This document shows positions 16,652 to 25,304 of a stretch of DNA of 64,000 bases, piece by piece. The stretch comes from Haloarcula amylolytica JCM 13557. Its GTDB lineage: Archaea > Halobacteriota > Halobacteria > Halobacteriales > Haloarculaceae. Under the pieces are notes generated by a model. That model searched no databases and had not been told where the DNA came from. It worked only from the letters and a program-made list of their open reading frames with translations. A program made the translations under genes and the position numbers. Within the stretch, counting starts at the first letter, position 1. Every line of letters begins with the position of its first letter. The stretch spans positions 59,590-123,589 of the forward strand of contig NZ_AOLW01000018.1 of the NCBI RefSeq assembly GCF_000336615.1, in the 5' to 3' direction.

Positions 16652-16657
16652 TTAAAA
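16652..16657 (+). promoter_or_regulatory. TATA box for the zinc-ribbon microprotein
   Basis: TTAAAA at 16652-16657 lies about 27 nt before the ATG at 16681, indicating a leaderless transcript that probably also carries aEF1B. Confidence 0.55.
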
Positions 16658-16680
16658 GCCGCGGTCGGATACGGAGTGGT

Positions 16681-16860
16681 ATGAGCGAGAGCCAACAGAA
16701 ACAGGCGCGCAAGTGCGTCTCGTGTGGCATCAACATCGCCGGCACGAACGCCGCCGCGTTCAAGTGCCCGGACTGTGGCCAGCAGATCTACCGCTGTGCC
16801 ACCTGCCGGAAGCAGAGCAACCTCTACAAATGCCCGGACTGCGGCTTCATGGGGCCATAA
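16681..16860 (+). CDS. Zinc-ribbon microprotein, HVO_2753-like
   Basis: The 59-residue protein has four Cys-x2-Cys knuckles at residues 12/15, 29/32, 39/42 and 51/54, enough for two zinc ions. It matches the haloarchaeal two-zinc microprotein typified by HVO_2753 of Haloferax volcanii, which is known structurally and linked to swarming and biofilm phenotypes. It sits 2 bp before aEF1B, an arrangement kept in many archaea, so a translation-linked role is likely. Confidence 0.9.
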   Translation: MSESQQKQARKCVSCGINIAGTNAAAFKCPDCGQQIYRCATCRKQSNLYKCPDCGFMGP

Positions 16861-16862
16861 CA

Positions 16863-17129
16863 ATGGGGAAAGTAGCAGCCAAGATCAAGGTCATGCCGGA
16901 GAGCCCCGAAGTCGACCTCGACGACCTGCAGGAGCGTCTCGAGGGCGTGCTTCCGGAAGGAACGAAGATCAACGGGTTCGAGCGCGAGGACGTCGCCTTT
17001 GGCCTCGTCGCGCTGACGCCGACAGTCATCGTCCCTGACGACACCGGTGGGACGGAAGCCGTCGAAGAGGCCTTTGCGAACGTCGATGACGTCGAGTCGG
17101 TCTCCGTCGAGAGCACCGGTCGCCTGTAA
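16863..17129 (+). CDS. ef1b: Translation elongation factor 1-beta (aEF1B)
   Basis: The 88-residue archaeal nucleotide-exchange factor for EF-1 alpha begins [20 protein letters not shown] and follows the ferredoxin-like pattern with [15 protein letters not shown] and the C-terminal [15 protein letters not shown]. Length is typical of archaeal aEF1B. It is separated from the zinc-ribbon gene by 2 bp and is probably read from the same transcript. Confidence 0.95.
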   Translation: MGKVAAKIKVMPESPEVDLDDLQERLEGVLPEGTKINGFEREDVAFGLVALTPTVIVPDDTGGTEAVEEAFANVDDVESVSVESTGRL

Positions 17130-17242
17130 TCGACTCGCCGCTGTAGTTTTCCACTCGGTACCGTAGCAACTGCAAGAGCGTGACCAGTGACGGTCGCGGA
17201 ACGCACGTTTTATTAGGGCGACCGGATTAGCGAGGAGCAAGA

Positions 17243-17533
17243 ATGCCTAGTTCAAACGGACCTCTCGAAGGAACACGAGACAAGCTCAAGAACAAGCCCC
17301 GCGACCGTGGCACCTCGCCACCACAGCGCGCCGTCGAAGAGTTCGACGACGGTGAGAAAGTCCACCTCAAGATCGACCCGTCAGTGCCGAACGGCCGCTT
17401 CCACCCGCGGTTCGACGGCCAGACCGGAACCGTCGAGGGGAAGCAGGGTGACGCGTACAAGGTCGACATCGTCGACGGTGGCAAGGCGAAGACCATCATC
17501 GTCACCGCTGCGCACCTGCGCCGACAAGAATGA
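17243..17533 (+). CDS. rpl21e: 50S ribosomal protein L21e
   Basis: The 96-residue ribosomal protein has the family motifs [33 protein letters not shown] and [27 protein letters not shown] box (17208-17215) about 30 nt upstream starts the conserved archaeal run L21e, RpoF, DUF655, KsgA, HemK2. The stop overlaps the RpoF start by 4 nt (17530-17533). Confidence 0.97.
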   Translation: MPSSNGPLEGTRDKLKNKPRDRGTSPPQRAVEEFDDGEKVHLKIDPSVPNGRFHPRFDGQTGTVEGKQGDAYKVDIVDGGKAKTIIVTAAHLRRQE

Positions 17534-17886
17534 CGATATTCAAAGAGAAGGTCAGTGAGGAGTTCCTGACGGTCGCGGAGACCAAGGAGATACTCGAAGA
17601 CCTCGAGATGGAGCGCGCGGCCGAGGAGGACCGCGAGATGCGCTACGAGCTCAAGCGGGCTATCGAGCACGTCAACCGCTTTGCCGTCCTCGACCCCGAG
17701 GAGTCGCTGCAGCTGGTCGAAGACCTCGAAGAACTCGAAAAGGTCGACACGCCGACGGCCTACAAAATCGCGAACCTGCGGCCGCTGGACCGCGACGAGC
17801 TCCGCGCCGTGTTCGCCAAGGAGCGATACACGCTCGATGGCGACGAACTCGACGAGATTCTCAACATCGTCAAGCAGTACGCGTAG
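17530..17886 (+). CDS. rpoF: DNA-directed RNA polymerase subunit F (Rpb4 homologue)
   Basis: The 118-residue helical protein starts [20 protein letters not shown]. It ends with the HRDC-like half, [20 protein letters not shown] and [12 protein letters not shown]. Rpb4/RpoF forms the polymerase stalk with RpoE. Co-translation with L21e and position upstream of DUF655 and KsgA are the standard archaeal arrangement and confirm the assignment. Confidence 0.95.
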   Translation: MTIFKEKVSEEFLTVAETKEILEDLEMERAAEEDREMRYELKRAIEHVNRFAVLDPEESLQLVEDLEELEKVDTPTAYKIANLRPLDRDELRAVFAKERYTLDGDELDEILNIVKQYA

Positions 17887-18065
17887 CGAGGACAATCGTC
17901 AGTTCGGCTCTTCGCCGCTCTATCCCTACTTTCACGGACGAGCAGCTACGCGGTCGAGATCTAGTTTTCGCTGCCGCTGGACCGAAGCGAAGATAGCGAC
18001 GGCGCTCCGTGCCGCGGTTCGGGGCATCCACCGGCATTAAGTGTGCTGTGGTCGTACTGCCTGGC

Positions 18066-18638
18066 ATGACTGAATCGGAGAGCGGCGGCGACTCTATGAT
18101 GGCGGCTGTCCTCGATGTCCTCCCACACGGGCGGCCCGGAGACGACCGGCCACAGCACCAGAAGGAGCCGCTCGCGTATGCGCTCGACGTCGAGGAGTTC
18201 TACATTTACGAGCTCCAGCTCGACGACAAGGACGTCGATATCGCGTTCGGTGACCGCGTTGACCTGACGGAGTTCGGCCGCGTGACGGAAGTCGAGTTCG
18301 AAGATATCCCGAGCGGCGCCCGTTCGGAACTCGACTACGCTGTCGAGGAGATCGTCGAAGCGAACGAACAGCGGTTCGTCGACTTCTACAACGACGCCCA
18401 GCCGATCACGCTGCGGCTCCACCAGCTGAACCTCCTGCCGGGCATCGGGAAGAAGCTCCGGAACACGCTTCTCGACGAGCGGAAGCGAAAGCCCTTCGAG
18501 AGCTTCGAAGACCTCGAAGAGCGCGTCAGCGGCCTCCACAGCCCCAAGGAGACGCTTGTCGAGCGGATACTCGAAGAGCTACAGGACGACGACCTGAAGT
18601 ACCGGCTGTTCGTCCGGCGCGAGGAGCAGTCCTCGTAA
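18066..18638 (+). CDS. DUF655 protein, predicted HhH nucleic-acid-binding
   Basis: The 190-residue protein carries an OB-like N-terminal part (EEFYIYELQLDDKDVDIAFG) and a helix-hairpin-helix segment (LHQLNLLPGIGKKLRNTLLD). It matches archaeal DUF655 proteins, which always travel with RpoF and KsgA and probably bind rRNA or the translation/transcription apparatus. The ATG at 18066 is supported by ATTAAG about 27 nt upstream (18036-18041), so it has its own promoter. Confidence 0.9.
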   Translation: MTESESGGDSMMAAVLDVLPHGRPGDDRPQHQKEPLAYALDVEEFYIYELQLDDKDVDIAFGDRVDLTEFGRVTEVEFEDIPSGARSELDYAVEEIVEANEQRFVDFYNDAQPITLRLHQLNLLPGIGKKLRNTLLDERKRKPFESFEDLEERVSGLHSPKETLVERILEELQDDDLKYRLFVRREEQSS

Positions 18639-18639
18639 C

Positions 18640-18677
18640 ACTGTCGGCTGCAAGCAGCGAAGCTGACAGCCACCAGT
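18640..18677. repeat. Shorter imperfect palindrome, probable derivative of the 80-bp element
   Basis: The ends ACTGTCGGCTG and CAGCCACCAGT pair with two mismatches and match the outer arms of the 80-bp element; the inner 40 bp are missing. The right end flows into GTATAAGG (18676-18683), a TATA-like box about 40 nt before ksgA, as in copy A. It could instead be a terminator-like hairpin of the DUF655 gene. Confidence 0.5.
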
Positions 18678-18719
18678 ATAAGGCGACCCTTTTCTACCGC
18701 GACCCGCTACGGCTCGCTA

Positions 18720-19577
18720 ATGACTACGACCGAGACTGGGAGTCGGGATCCTGACGCGCTCGTCCGGCGGGCCGGCAAACGGGCCGATACCCGACAGGAC
18801 CAGCACTTTCTCGTCGACGACCGGGTACTGGACCGCATTCCGGAGTACGCGATGGACGCGGACGTCGACCTCTCGCACGTACTTGAAATCGGTGCTGGCC
18901 CGGGTGCACTGACGGACCGCTTGCTCGCAACGGCTGAGACGGTGACCGCAATCGAACGCGACCCGGACTTCGCGGCCCACCTCCGCGAGGAGTTTACCGA
19001 GGAGATAGCAGCGGACCGCCTCGCCGTTGTCGAGGGCGACGCGCTCGAAGTCGACCTGCCGGATTTCACGGCCAGCATCTCGAATCTCCCCTACGGCGCG
19101 TCCTCGGAGATCGCCTTCCGACTGCTGCCCGAGCAGCGCCCGCTCCTGTTGATGTTCCAGCGGGAGTTCGCCGAGCGGATGGCCGCCGACCCCGCGACGG
19201 ACGACTACGGGCGGCTCTCGGTCACAGCAGGCCACTACGCCGACGTGGAGATTGTTGAGACAGTGCCGCCAGAAGCGTTCGACCCGCAACCCCGCGTCAC
19301 CAGCGCGCTCGTCCGGACGACGCCGAGGCAACCCGACTACACCGTCCCCAGCGACGAGTTCTTCATGGACTTCCTGAAGGCGGTGTTCACCCAGCGCCGG
19401 AAGACGATGCGCAACGCCGTCCGGAACACGGCCCACATCTCCGGACTGGGCGACCCCGACGCGGTGGTCGAGGCCGCCGACGAGGACCTCATGAGCGCCC
19501 GCGCCGGAAAGCTCACGCCGGCCGACTTCGCTACGCTGGCGACGCTCGCCTACGAAGTCGGCCAGCCGGAGGCCTGA
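18720..19577 (+). CDS. ksgA: 16S rRNA (adenine-N6,N6)-dimethyltransferase KsgA/RsmA
   Basis: The 285-residue SAM-dependent enzyme dimethylates two adjacent adenines in helix 45 of 16S rRNA. Seen in order are QDQHFLVDD, the SAM loop LEIGAGPGALTDRLL, the acidic AIERD residue, and the N6-adenine motif NLPYGASSEIAFRLL. A C-terminal helical domain carries FTQRRKTMRNAVRN. Length and gene order are those of archaeal KsgA. Its stop lies one base before the HemK2 start. Confidence 0.96.
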   Translation: MTTTETGSRDPDALVRRAGKRADTRQDQHFLVDDRVLDRIPEYAMDADVDLSHVLEIGAGPGALTDRLLATAETVTAIERDPDFAAHLREEFTEEIAADRLAVVEGDALEVDLPDFTASISNLPYGASSEIAFRLLPEQRPLLLMFQREFAERMAADPATDDYGRLSVTAGHYADVEIVETVPPEAFDPQPRVTSALVRTTPRQPDYTVPSDEFFMDFLKAVFTQRRKTMRNAVRNTAHISGLGDPDAVVEAADEDLMSARAGKLTPADFATLATLAYEVGQPEA

Positions 19578-19578
19578 G

Positions 19579-20208
19579 ATGGGTGAGGAGTCCGACGGTC
19601 GGGATGCGGCCGACGGAGACAGCGGCACCGGTGACCGTCCCTCGTTGGCTGACCAGCGGGGCGTAGAGTCGGTGTACCAGCCCGCAGAGGACTCGGACCT
19701 GCTGGCGCGAACGGCCCGCGAGCGAGTCGATGCGGGCGACACCGTCCTCGACGTGGGGACGGGATCCGGCTACGTCGCCGCGACACTCGCCGACGCCGGA
19801 GCGCGGGCGGTCGGCATCGACGTGAGCCCGCTGGCCTGTCGAGAAGCGGCAGACAACGGCGTCCCGGTCGTTCGCGGCGACCTCGTCGAACCGTTCCGGA
19901 CGAATGCCTTCGACCTCGTAGCGTTCAATCCGCCTTACTTGCCGACGCCGTCCGAACAGGAGTGGGACGACTGGATGGAACACGCGCTGTCGGGCGGGGA
20001 CGACGGCCGTCGCCTTGTCGACCCGTTTCTCGAAACCGTCGAGCGCGTGCTGGCTCCGGGCGGCGAAGCGCTCATGCTCGTCAGCAGTCTCACGGACCCG
20101 GACGCGGTACGAGCGTACGCGAGCGAACACGGGCTGGCGAGCGAGCAGCTTGCGAGTGAGAAACACCCATACGAAGCGCTCGTCGTCCTGCGGTTCTATC
20201 GAGATTGA
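19579..20208 (+). CDS. HemK2/MTQ2-family protein methyltransferase
   Basis: The 209-residue SAM-dependent enzyme has the nucleotide loop VLDVGTGSGYVAATLA and the amide/adenine motif FNPPYLPTPSEQEWDDWM. The archaeal HemK2 family methylates glutamine in release factor aRF1 (or lysine in other targets). The N-terminal 25 residues are polar and low complexity. It follows KsgA by one base and ends the conserved information-processing operon. Confidence 0.92.
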   Translation: MGEESDGRDAADGDSGTGDRPSLADQRGVESVYQPAEDSDLLARTARERVDAGDTVLDVGTGSGYVAATLADAGARAVGIDVSPLACREAADNGVPVVRGDLVEPFRTNAFDLVAFNPPYLPTPSEQEWDDWMEHALSGGDDGRRLVDPFLETVERVLAPGGEALMLVSSLTDPDAVRAYASEHGLASEQLASEKHPYEALVVLRFYRD

Positions 20209-20239
20209 TTACTGCTGGGCATTTAATCGAATAGGAAAT

Positions 20240-20247
20240 ATTAAAGC
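20240..20247 (+). promoter_or_regulatory. TATA box for the methionine synthase pair
   Basis: ATATTAAAG around 20239-20247 is about 27 nt before the ATG at 20271, giving a leaderless start for the two-gene methionine operon. Confidence 0.55.
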
Positions 20248-20270
20248 CCGTCATTTCCTACTCCACGGCA

Positions 20271-21269
20271 ATGACACAGGTAATCGCCACGACCCCTGGG
20301 CTCTTTCCGCTCCCGGACTGGGCCAAGGACGAACTGGCAGATCTGAAAGGCCATCAGAAGACCGACCTCATCTCGGGCGACGAGTCCGGCGAGGTCGTCG
20401 CGGCCTACGACCAAGCGCGCGAGGAAGTCATCTCCATCCAGCAGGACGCCGGGCTCGACCGCGTCGTCGAGGGCCAGTTCCGCTGGGACGACATGCTCGC
20501 GCACCCGCTCGCGGTCCACGACAACGTGGAGACCAAAGGTATCGTCCGCTACTACGACAACAACAACTTCTACCGAGAGCCGGTCGTGCAGGGCGACCTC
20601 GGTGCTGACGGCGGCGACGTCGCCGCAGACCTCGGTGCCGCAGCCGACCACGTCGACGACGGCCTGCAGGCTGTGCTCCCTGGCCCGTACTCGCTTGCGG
20701 ACCTGGCGACCGACGAGCACTACGGCGACGACGCCGAGTTCCTCGACGCCATCGCCGAGTTCCTCGTCGAGGAAGTGAACGCCTTCCCCGACGTGGAGAC
20801 GCTGTTCCTGCTCGAACCGTCGCTAGTCGAGAATGCGCCCGAAGACGGTGAGGACGAGCGTGCCGCCGACGCCATCGACGCCGTCGCCTCGGCCGCCGAC
20901 GCCGAGGTCGTCGCTCACACCTACTGGGGTGCAATCGAGGAGAAGGCCTACGCGCACCTGATGGACGCCGATGTGGATGCCATCGGCTTCGACCTCGTGG
21001 CGAACCACGACCAGACAGTCTACAACGTCCAGGAGTACGGCACGAAAGACGACGTGGCGCTGGGCGTCGTCGACGGCCAGAACACGCTGGTCGAGTCCCC
21101 GGAGACGATTCGAGACCGCATCGACTGGTTCGAACAGCAGACCAACACCGCCTACGACACCGTCTACGCGACGGCGAACACAGAAACGTTCTATCTCCCG
21201 GTGAACAAGTTCGAAGACAAACTCGAAGCGCTCGCAAACGCCGCGGACCTGGAGGCGGCGGAGGCATAA
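20271..21269 (+). CDS. Methionine synthase (MetE) N-terminal-like protein
   Basis: The 332-residue protein is related to the N-terminal barrel of cobalamin-independent methionine synthase, with a short FPLPDWAKDELADLKGHQ start, a LPGPYSLADLATDEHYGDD segment and LGVVDGQNTLVESPETI near the end. Archaea keep the MetE halves as two genes. The N-half lacks the zinc site and probably binds folate/pterin or a partner. It lies 4 bp before the catalytic half and is surely co-transcribed with it. Confidence 0.85.
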   Translation: MTQVIATTPGLFPLPDWAKDELADLKGHQKTDLISGDESGEVVAAYDQAREEVISIQQDAGLDRVVEGQFRWDDMLAHPLAVHDNVETKGIVRYYDNNNFYREPVVQGDLGADGGDVAADLGAAADHVDDGLQAVLPGPYSLADLATDEHYGDDAEFLDAIAEFLVEEVNAFPDVETLFLLEPSLVENAPEDGEDERAADAIDAVASAADAEVVAHTYWGAIEEKAYAHLMDADVDAIGFDLVANHDQTVYNVQEYGTKDDVALGVVDGQNTLVESPETIRDRIDWFEQQTNTAYDTVYATANTETFYLPVNKFEDKLEALANAADLEAAEA

Positions 21270-21273
21270 AACG

Positions 21274-22347
21274 ATGACAGGACCACGAGACCAGTTCAAA
21301 CCGGCGGATCACCCGAACGACCACTTCCTGCTGACGACCGTCGTCGGCTCCTACCCCAAACCCAAGTGGCACGACCGTGCCCGCGAGCTGTTCGAGGACG
21401 AGGACGCCGACTTCGGCGAGGACGAGTGGGAGGAATCGAAAGACGACGCCTCGCGACTCATCACCCACGAGCACGAGCGAGCGGGCCTCGACGTCATCTG
21501 TGACGGCGAGATGCGCCGCAACGAGATGGTGGAGTACTTCGCTCACCGTATCGACGGCTACGAGTTCAACGGCCGCGTGAAGGTGTGGGGCCACAACTAC
21601 TTCGACAAGCCCAGCGTCGCCGACGAGGTCGAGTACGGCGAGCAGTGGCTCGTCGAGGAGTTCGAGTTCACCGACGAGGTCGCCGAGCGGCCGGTCAAAG
21701 TCCCGATTACGGGCCCGTACACCCTTGCGAACTGGTCGTTCAACGAAGTGTACGACAGCGAGGAACAGCTGGCCTACGAACTGGCTGACCTCGTCAACGA
21801 GGAGATCGAGGCGCTGGTCGAGGCCGGCGCTCGCTACATCCAGATCGACGAGCCCGCGCTGGCCACGACGCCGGACGACCACGCCATCGTCGGCGAGTGT
21901 CTGGAGCGCATCGTCGACGAGATCCCCGACGACGTGCGTCTCGGCCTGCACGTCTGTTACGGTGACTACTCGCGCATCTACCCCGAGATTCTGGACTACC
22001 CGGTCCACGAGTACGACCTGGAACTCGCCAACGGCGACTACGACCAGCTCGACGTGTTCAAAGAGCACGAGTTCACGAAGGACTTCGCGATGGGCGTCCT
22101 AGACGCACACACCGCGGAGGTCGAGTCCGTCGAGGAGATCAAGGAGAACATCAAGAAGGGGCTGGAGGTCGTCCCGCCGGAGCGACTCACCGTCTCGCCG
22201 GACTGCGGCGTGAAGCTCCTGCCCCGCGAGGTCGCCCGCGGCAAGATGGAGAACATGGTGCAGGCGGCTCGCGAAATCGAAGAAGAGCTGGACGCCGGCG
22301 AGCTAGAGGTCGTTGCGAGTGGTGCGGAAGCGCACGCTGACGACTAG
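21274..22347 (+). CDS. metE: Methionine synthase, catalytic (MetE C-terminal) half
   Basis: The 357-residue protein carries the zinc-dependent methyltransfer domain. Visible motifs are TTVVGSYPKPKWH, GLDVICDGEMRRNEM, PITGPYTLANWSF, QIDEPALATTPDD, LGLHVCYGDYSRI (zinc His/Cys) and VSPDCGVKLLPRE (zinc Cys). It makes methionine from homocysteine using an archaeal methyl donor, probably a corrinoid or pterin carrier rather than methyl-THF-glutamate. Two hairpins follow the stop. Confidence 0.93.
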   Translation: MTGPRDQFKPADHPNDHFLLTTVVGSYPKPKWHDRARELFEDEDADFGEDEWEESKDDASRLITHEHERAGLDVICDGEMRRNEMVEYFAHRIDGYEFNGRVKVWGHNYFDKPSVADEVEYGEQWLVEEFEFTDEVAERPVKVPITGPYTLANWSFNEVYDSEEQLAYELADLVNEEIEALVEAGARYIQIDEPALATTPDDHAIVGECLERIVDEIPDDVRLGLHVCYGDYSRIYPEILDYPVHEYDLELANGDYDQLDVFKEHEFTKDFAMGVLDAHTAEVESVEEIKENIKKGLEVVPPERLTVSPDCGVKLLPREVARGKMENMVQAAREIEEELDAGELEVVASGAEAHADD

Positions 22348-22411
22348 CGAGATTCGAGCGGAGCGAGAATCTCGGATAGCGAGCGGGGAGAGCGAGGCGC
22401 ACTGCGCCTCG
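22348..22411. terminator. Two hairpins after metE, possible processing or termination site
   Basis: CGAGATTC (22348-22355) pairs with GAATCTCG (22367-22374). A 19-bp near-perfect palindrome CGAGGCGCA-C-TGCGCCTCG spans 22393-22411. No T-run follows, so classical archaeal termination is not shown; the words resemble the GAGCGAAGCGA family seen at 12517 and 63700. Confidence 0.45.
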
Positions 22412-22988
22412 AAAATGAACGGCGGAGCCGTGAACGTAGCGACCCGCGAGCAGCGCGGTTGGAGCGGTCAACAGGAGTCCAAATGCAGCGTGGACCCGAC
22501 TACCCGTATTTTCGACGAAGGTGGGCTGTGATTTCGGCAGCTATCGAATATTCTCGGGCGCACCGGTCACGGAACCGGCAAATGTAGCAGACACGTATGC
22601 GACCATCCCCGGTGCGGGATCGAGCAAGACATGTGGAGCCTCTGGCCAGCGTGACCTCGAACAGGTCATCACGGGGATGCTTGAACACCAAAGCCCCGAA
22701 TAGACAAGTATACGATTGCTTATAAATTTGTGAATTACTCGTCCCAACTGAAAGGAACTGGCCACTAATTTGTTCGACAGATATCGAAATCAACATCGAC
22801 CTAAGAGGAAAATAATTGTTGACGTACTAATAATATAAGGGGCTTCCGTATTCAGGTAAATACCCCATATTATGAATATAGAGGCACTAATACCGCTGAT
22901 TCTCCATTCCCAAATTATGTTATATGCTAGCATGTAAGTCTGGGAAAGAGTTTTGAGGGTCTCTGGAGAAGCTAGCGATGTGAAAGCT
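22412..22988. other. Gene-free stretch, AT-rich in its right half
   Basis: About 580 bp without a convincing gene. Up to about 22700 the base use is normal, and the short open frames on both strands lack family features. From about 22700 to 22950 the DNA is distinctly AT-rich. It contains an interrupted inverted repeat (AATATAAGGGG with CCCCATATT, about 22837-22871) and several TATA-like words. The AT-rich part could be a long promoter for the gene at 22989 or a remnant of inserted DNA. Confidence 0.5.
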
Positions 22989-23501
22989 ATGACAGGGGAC
23001 ACACATCTTCGGGCGGAACTGTATCTTCGTGGAGATACCTACGGCACGTTCGACGCCCAACAGCAGGTACTCAATCGGGTCAAGCGACTGGAGGCCAACG
23101 GCGTGTTCAGCGAGTCGATGGTCGCCGGTGAGTGGCAGCGGATCAGGACGATGGCGGAGGACAAGCGGTCGGAAGCCATCCAGACCTACGAGGAGTTCAC
23201 AGACTGGGCAGGCCAGAACGGCCACTCGCTCGAACCGGCCTTCGAACGACGGAATCGGAGCTACGTCGGGATGGACCGCGTCGACGACGTCGTCGTGTTC
23301 CCGGTCGTCTCGCTTGCGATCTACGACGGCGACGACCTGGAGGGCGTGTTCCCGTGTTCGGACAACGAACGGACCTACACCGTCGGCGACGCGCTGGAGG
23401 CCTTCGAGCGCGGCGACGAAAACTGGCTCGCGCAGTTCGACTCGCTGTCGGTCGACCGGACCGACCCGTTGCTGGAACCGGGCGTCGACGCGACGATCTA
23501 A
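22989..23501 (+). CDS. HTH-type haloarchaeal regulator-like protein
   Basis: The 170-residue protein starts MTGDTHLRAELYLRGDTYGT. Its first half looks like a helix-turn-helix region (DAQQQVLNRVKRLEANGVFS). The second half is an alpha/beta part (VDDVVVFPVVSLAIYDGDDL and VFPCSDNERTYTVGDALEAF). I recall a widespread haloarchaeal HTH protein of this shape; targets are unknown. The ATG at 22989 is the likely start; an in-frame ATG-less extension reaches 22953. Its 3' end overlaps the convergent permease by 4 bp. Confidence 0.65.
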   Translation: MTGDTHLRAELYLRGDTYGTFDAQQQVLNRVKRLEANGVFSESMVAGEWQRIRTMAEDKRSEAIQTYEEFTDWAGQNGHSLEPAFERRNRSYVGMDRVDDVVVFPVVSLAIYDGDDLEGVFPCSDNERTYTVGDALEAFERGDENWLAQFDSLSVDRTDPLLEPGVDATI

Positions 23502-24631
23502 CCGCGTAGCGCGTCGACCGGTTCTTCGCTCGCCGCTTTCCAGGCCGGATACAGGCCGCTGACGATGGCCGTCAGCACGCCGAACGTAAACGCCGCGCCG
23601 ACGTACCAGGCGTTTGGCAGCCTGAAGACGGCCATCGCGTCGCCGACGGCGTAGTGGTTTATCGCCAGCCCGGCACCGACACTCAGAATGACACCAGCGA
23701 TGCCGCCGAGGAACCCGAGCAGCGTCGCTTCCATCAACATCACCTTGAGGACATCCCGCTTCTGGTAGCCGACCGCTCTGAGGACGCCGATTTCCTCCCG
23801 ACGTTCGACGGTGGACATCAGCATGACGTTGAGAATCGAGATGCCGGCGACGAGCAGCGAAATCGACGCGATGCCGGCGAGGACGGTGTTGATGATCTGG
23901 AACTGCTCCTCGATGGTGTCGACGAGCGAGCCCAGTTCCTGCACGAAGACCCGCTCCTCACGGTCGTTGAGCGCGTCGCGGATCCCCATTGCCGTCTCGT
24001 TGGCCCGTGTCCCGGTCGACTCGATAACGTACACTTCCGAGTAGCCACGCTGGCTGAACGACGTCGCCGGCATGATGATTCGGTTGTCGGGGTTCGTCGA
24101 GGAGAACGGGTCACCTTCTTCGAGCACGGCCCGGATACGGACACTGGTCCCGTTGACGGTGATCTGGCTCCCGGGATGCAGGTCGTGCTCCTCCGCGACG
24201 TTCGACCCGACAAGCGCACCGGACCGGAACGGCGAGACCCGTCCCTCCTTGGCCTCGTACAACGCCGCCGGGTCCTCGACGCCGTATATTTGTTCCCTGA
24301 CAGCGTCCTCGCGGTTGTACGACACCGGTTCCGTGCGCGTCTTTACCGGCGAGACAGTCGCCGTCGGACTTGCCTCTCTGCGGATCGTCCGGATATCGCG
24401 TTCGGTGAGTTCAGTGATGTTTTCGCCGGAGTTCGGGTACACCGTGAGCTGGTTGCCGACGTTGCCGAGGTTCTGGGTGAACGAGTACTGGAGCGCGACG
24501 CCGAACATCCCCAGCGAAGCGATGGCAACGACGCCGATGACGATTCCCAGCGACGCCAGCAACGACCGCATCTTCGTCCGCGTGAGGTTGCGCCGCGCCA
24601 TCAGCGCGGCCGGGAAGAACCTACCTGCCAT
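23498..24631 (-). CDS. MacB/FtsX-type ABC transporter permease
   Basis: The 377-residue permease has one N-terminal span (about 25-50), a large external domain of about 220 residues, and three C-terminal spans. The family motifs NVMLMSTVERREEIGVLRAVGYQKRDV and YPAWKAASEEPVDALRG are present in pieces. This is the MacB/LolC topology that couples ATP hydrolysis to outside events. The ATG at 24631 overlaps the ATPase gene end by 11 bp. The cognate ATPase and a CARDB-type surface protein are in the same operon. Confidence 0.9.
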   Translation of the reverse strand: MAGRFFPAALMARRNLTRTKMRSLLASLGIVIGVVAIASLGMFGVALQYSFTQNLGNVGNQLTVYPNSGENITELTERDIRTIRREASPTATVSPVKTRTEPVSYNREDAVREQIYGVEDPAALYEAKEGRVSPFRSGALVGSNVAEEHDLHPGSQITVNGTSVRIRAVLEEGDPFSSTNPDNRIIMPATSFSQRGYSEVYVIESTGTRANETAMGIRDALNDREERVFVQELGSLVDTIEEQFQIINTVLAGIASISLLVAGISILNVMLMSTVERREEIGVLRAVGYQKRDVLKVMLMEATLLGFLGGIAGVILSVGAGLAINHYAVGDAMAVFRLPNAWYVGAAFTFGVLTAIVSGLYPAWKAASEEPVDALRG

Positions 24632-25304
24632 TCTTCCGTTCCCTCCCGATGGTGCCGTCGACCAGATGGACGGTCCGGTCGACGTATTCGTTGACCAGGT
24701 CGTCGTGGGTGACTGCGACGATTGCCACGTCGTCCTCGTCAGCGATGCGGCGGAACTCGTCGAGTATCTGTCGCCCGGTTTCGCTGTCGAGATTGCCCGT
24801 CGGTTCGTCGGCGAGAACGACCTTTGGGCTGTTGATGAGCGAGCGCGCGATGGCGACGCGTTGTTTCTGGCCGCCGGAGAGTTCGTCGGGCTTGTGGTCG
24901 AGTCGGTCACCGAGCCCAAGCCGCTCAAGGAGCCTTCTGGCCCGTTTCGTGACTTTCGGGTCGCTGTCCAACAGCAAGGGTACTTCGACGTTCTCGACGG
25001 CAGTCAGCGTCGGCAGGAGATAGAAGTGCTGGAACACGAACCCGATCGTTCGCTTGCGGAGCGCGGTCCGCTTGCTGTCGCCGAGTCCAGTCACGTCCTG
25101 CCCCTCCAGCAAGACGGTCCCTTCCGTCGGCGTATCAAGCAGTCCGAGGATGTTCAGCAGGGTCGTCTTGCCACTGCCGCTGGGCCCCATAATCGAGACG
25201 AACTCGCCGGCTTCGAGGGCGAAGTCGATACCCGCCAGCGCGTAGAGGGTCTGGCCGCCGGTACGGTAGCGCTTGACCAGTCCCTGTGCGTCGATGACCG
25301 TCAT
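24621..25304 (-). CDS. MacB/LolD-type ABC transporter ATP-binding protein
   Basis: The 227-residue ATPase has Walker A GPSGSGKTTLLN, Q-loop FVFQHFYLLPTLTA, signature LSGGQKQRVAIARSL, Walker B VVLADEPTGNLD and a switch histidine VAVTHDDLV. The TL.NILG.LD layout is typical of the LolD/MacB subgroup. It lies between its CARDB-type partner (4-bp overlap upstream) and the permease (11-bp overlap), so all three form one operon. Confidence 0.95.
   Translation of the reverse strand: MTVIDAQGLVKRYRTGGQTLYALAGIDFALEAGEFVSIMGPSGSGKTTLLNILGLLDTPTEGTVLLEGQDVTGLGDSKRTALRKRTIGFVFQHFYLLPTLTAVENVEVPLLLDSDPKVTKRARRLLERLGLGDRLDHKPDELSGGQKQRVAIARSLINSPKVVLADEPTGNLDSETGRQILDEFRRIADEDDVAIVAVTHDDLVNEYVDRTVHLVDGTIGRERKNGR

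Noticed and set aside
20428..22068. 546-codon minus-strand open frame over the methionine synthase genes
   Set aside because: It is low in recognisable domains and rich in Arg runs, a mirror of two conserved methyltransferase genes on the other strand.
22500..22796. 98-codon minus-strand frame and overlapping 60-codon plus-strand frame
   Set aside because: Neither shows family motifs or a promoter at the usual spacing; the AT-rich end changes composition inside the frame.
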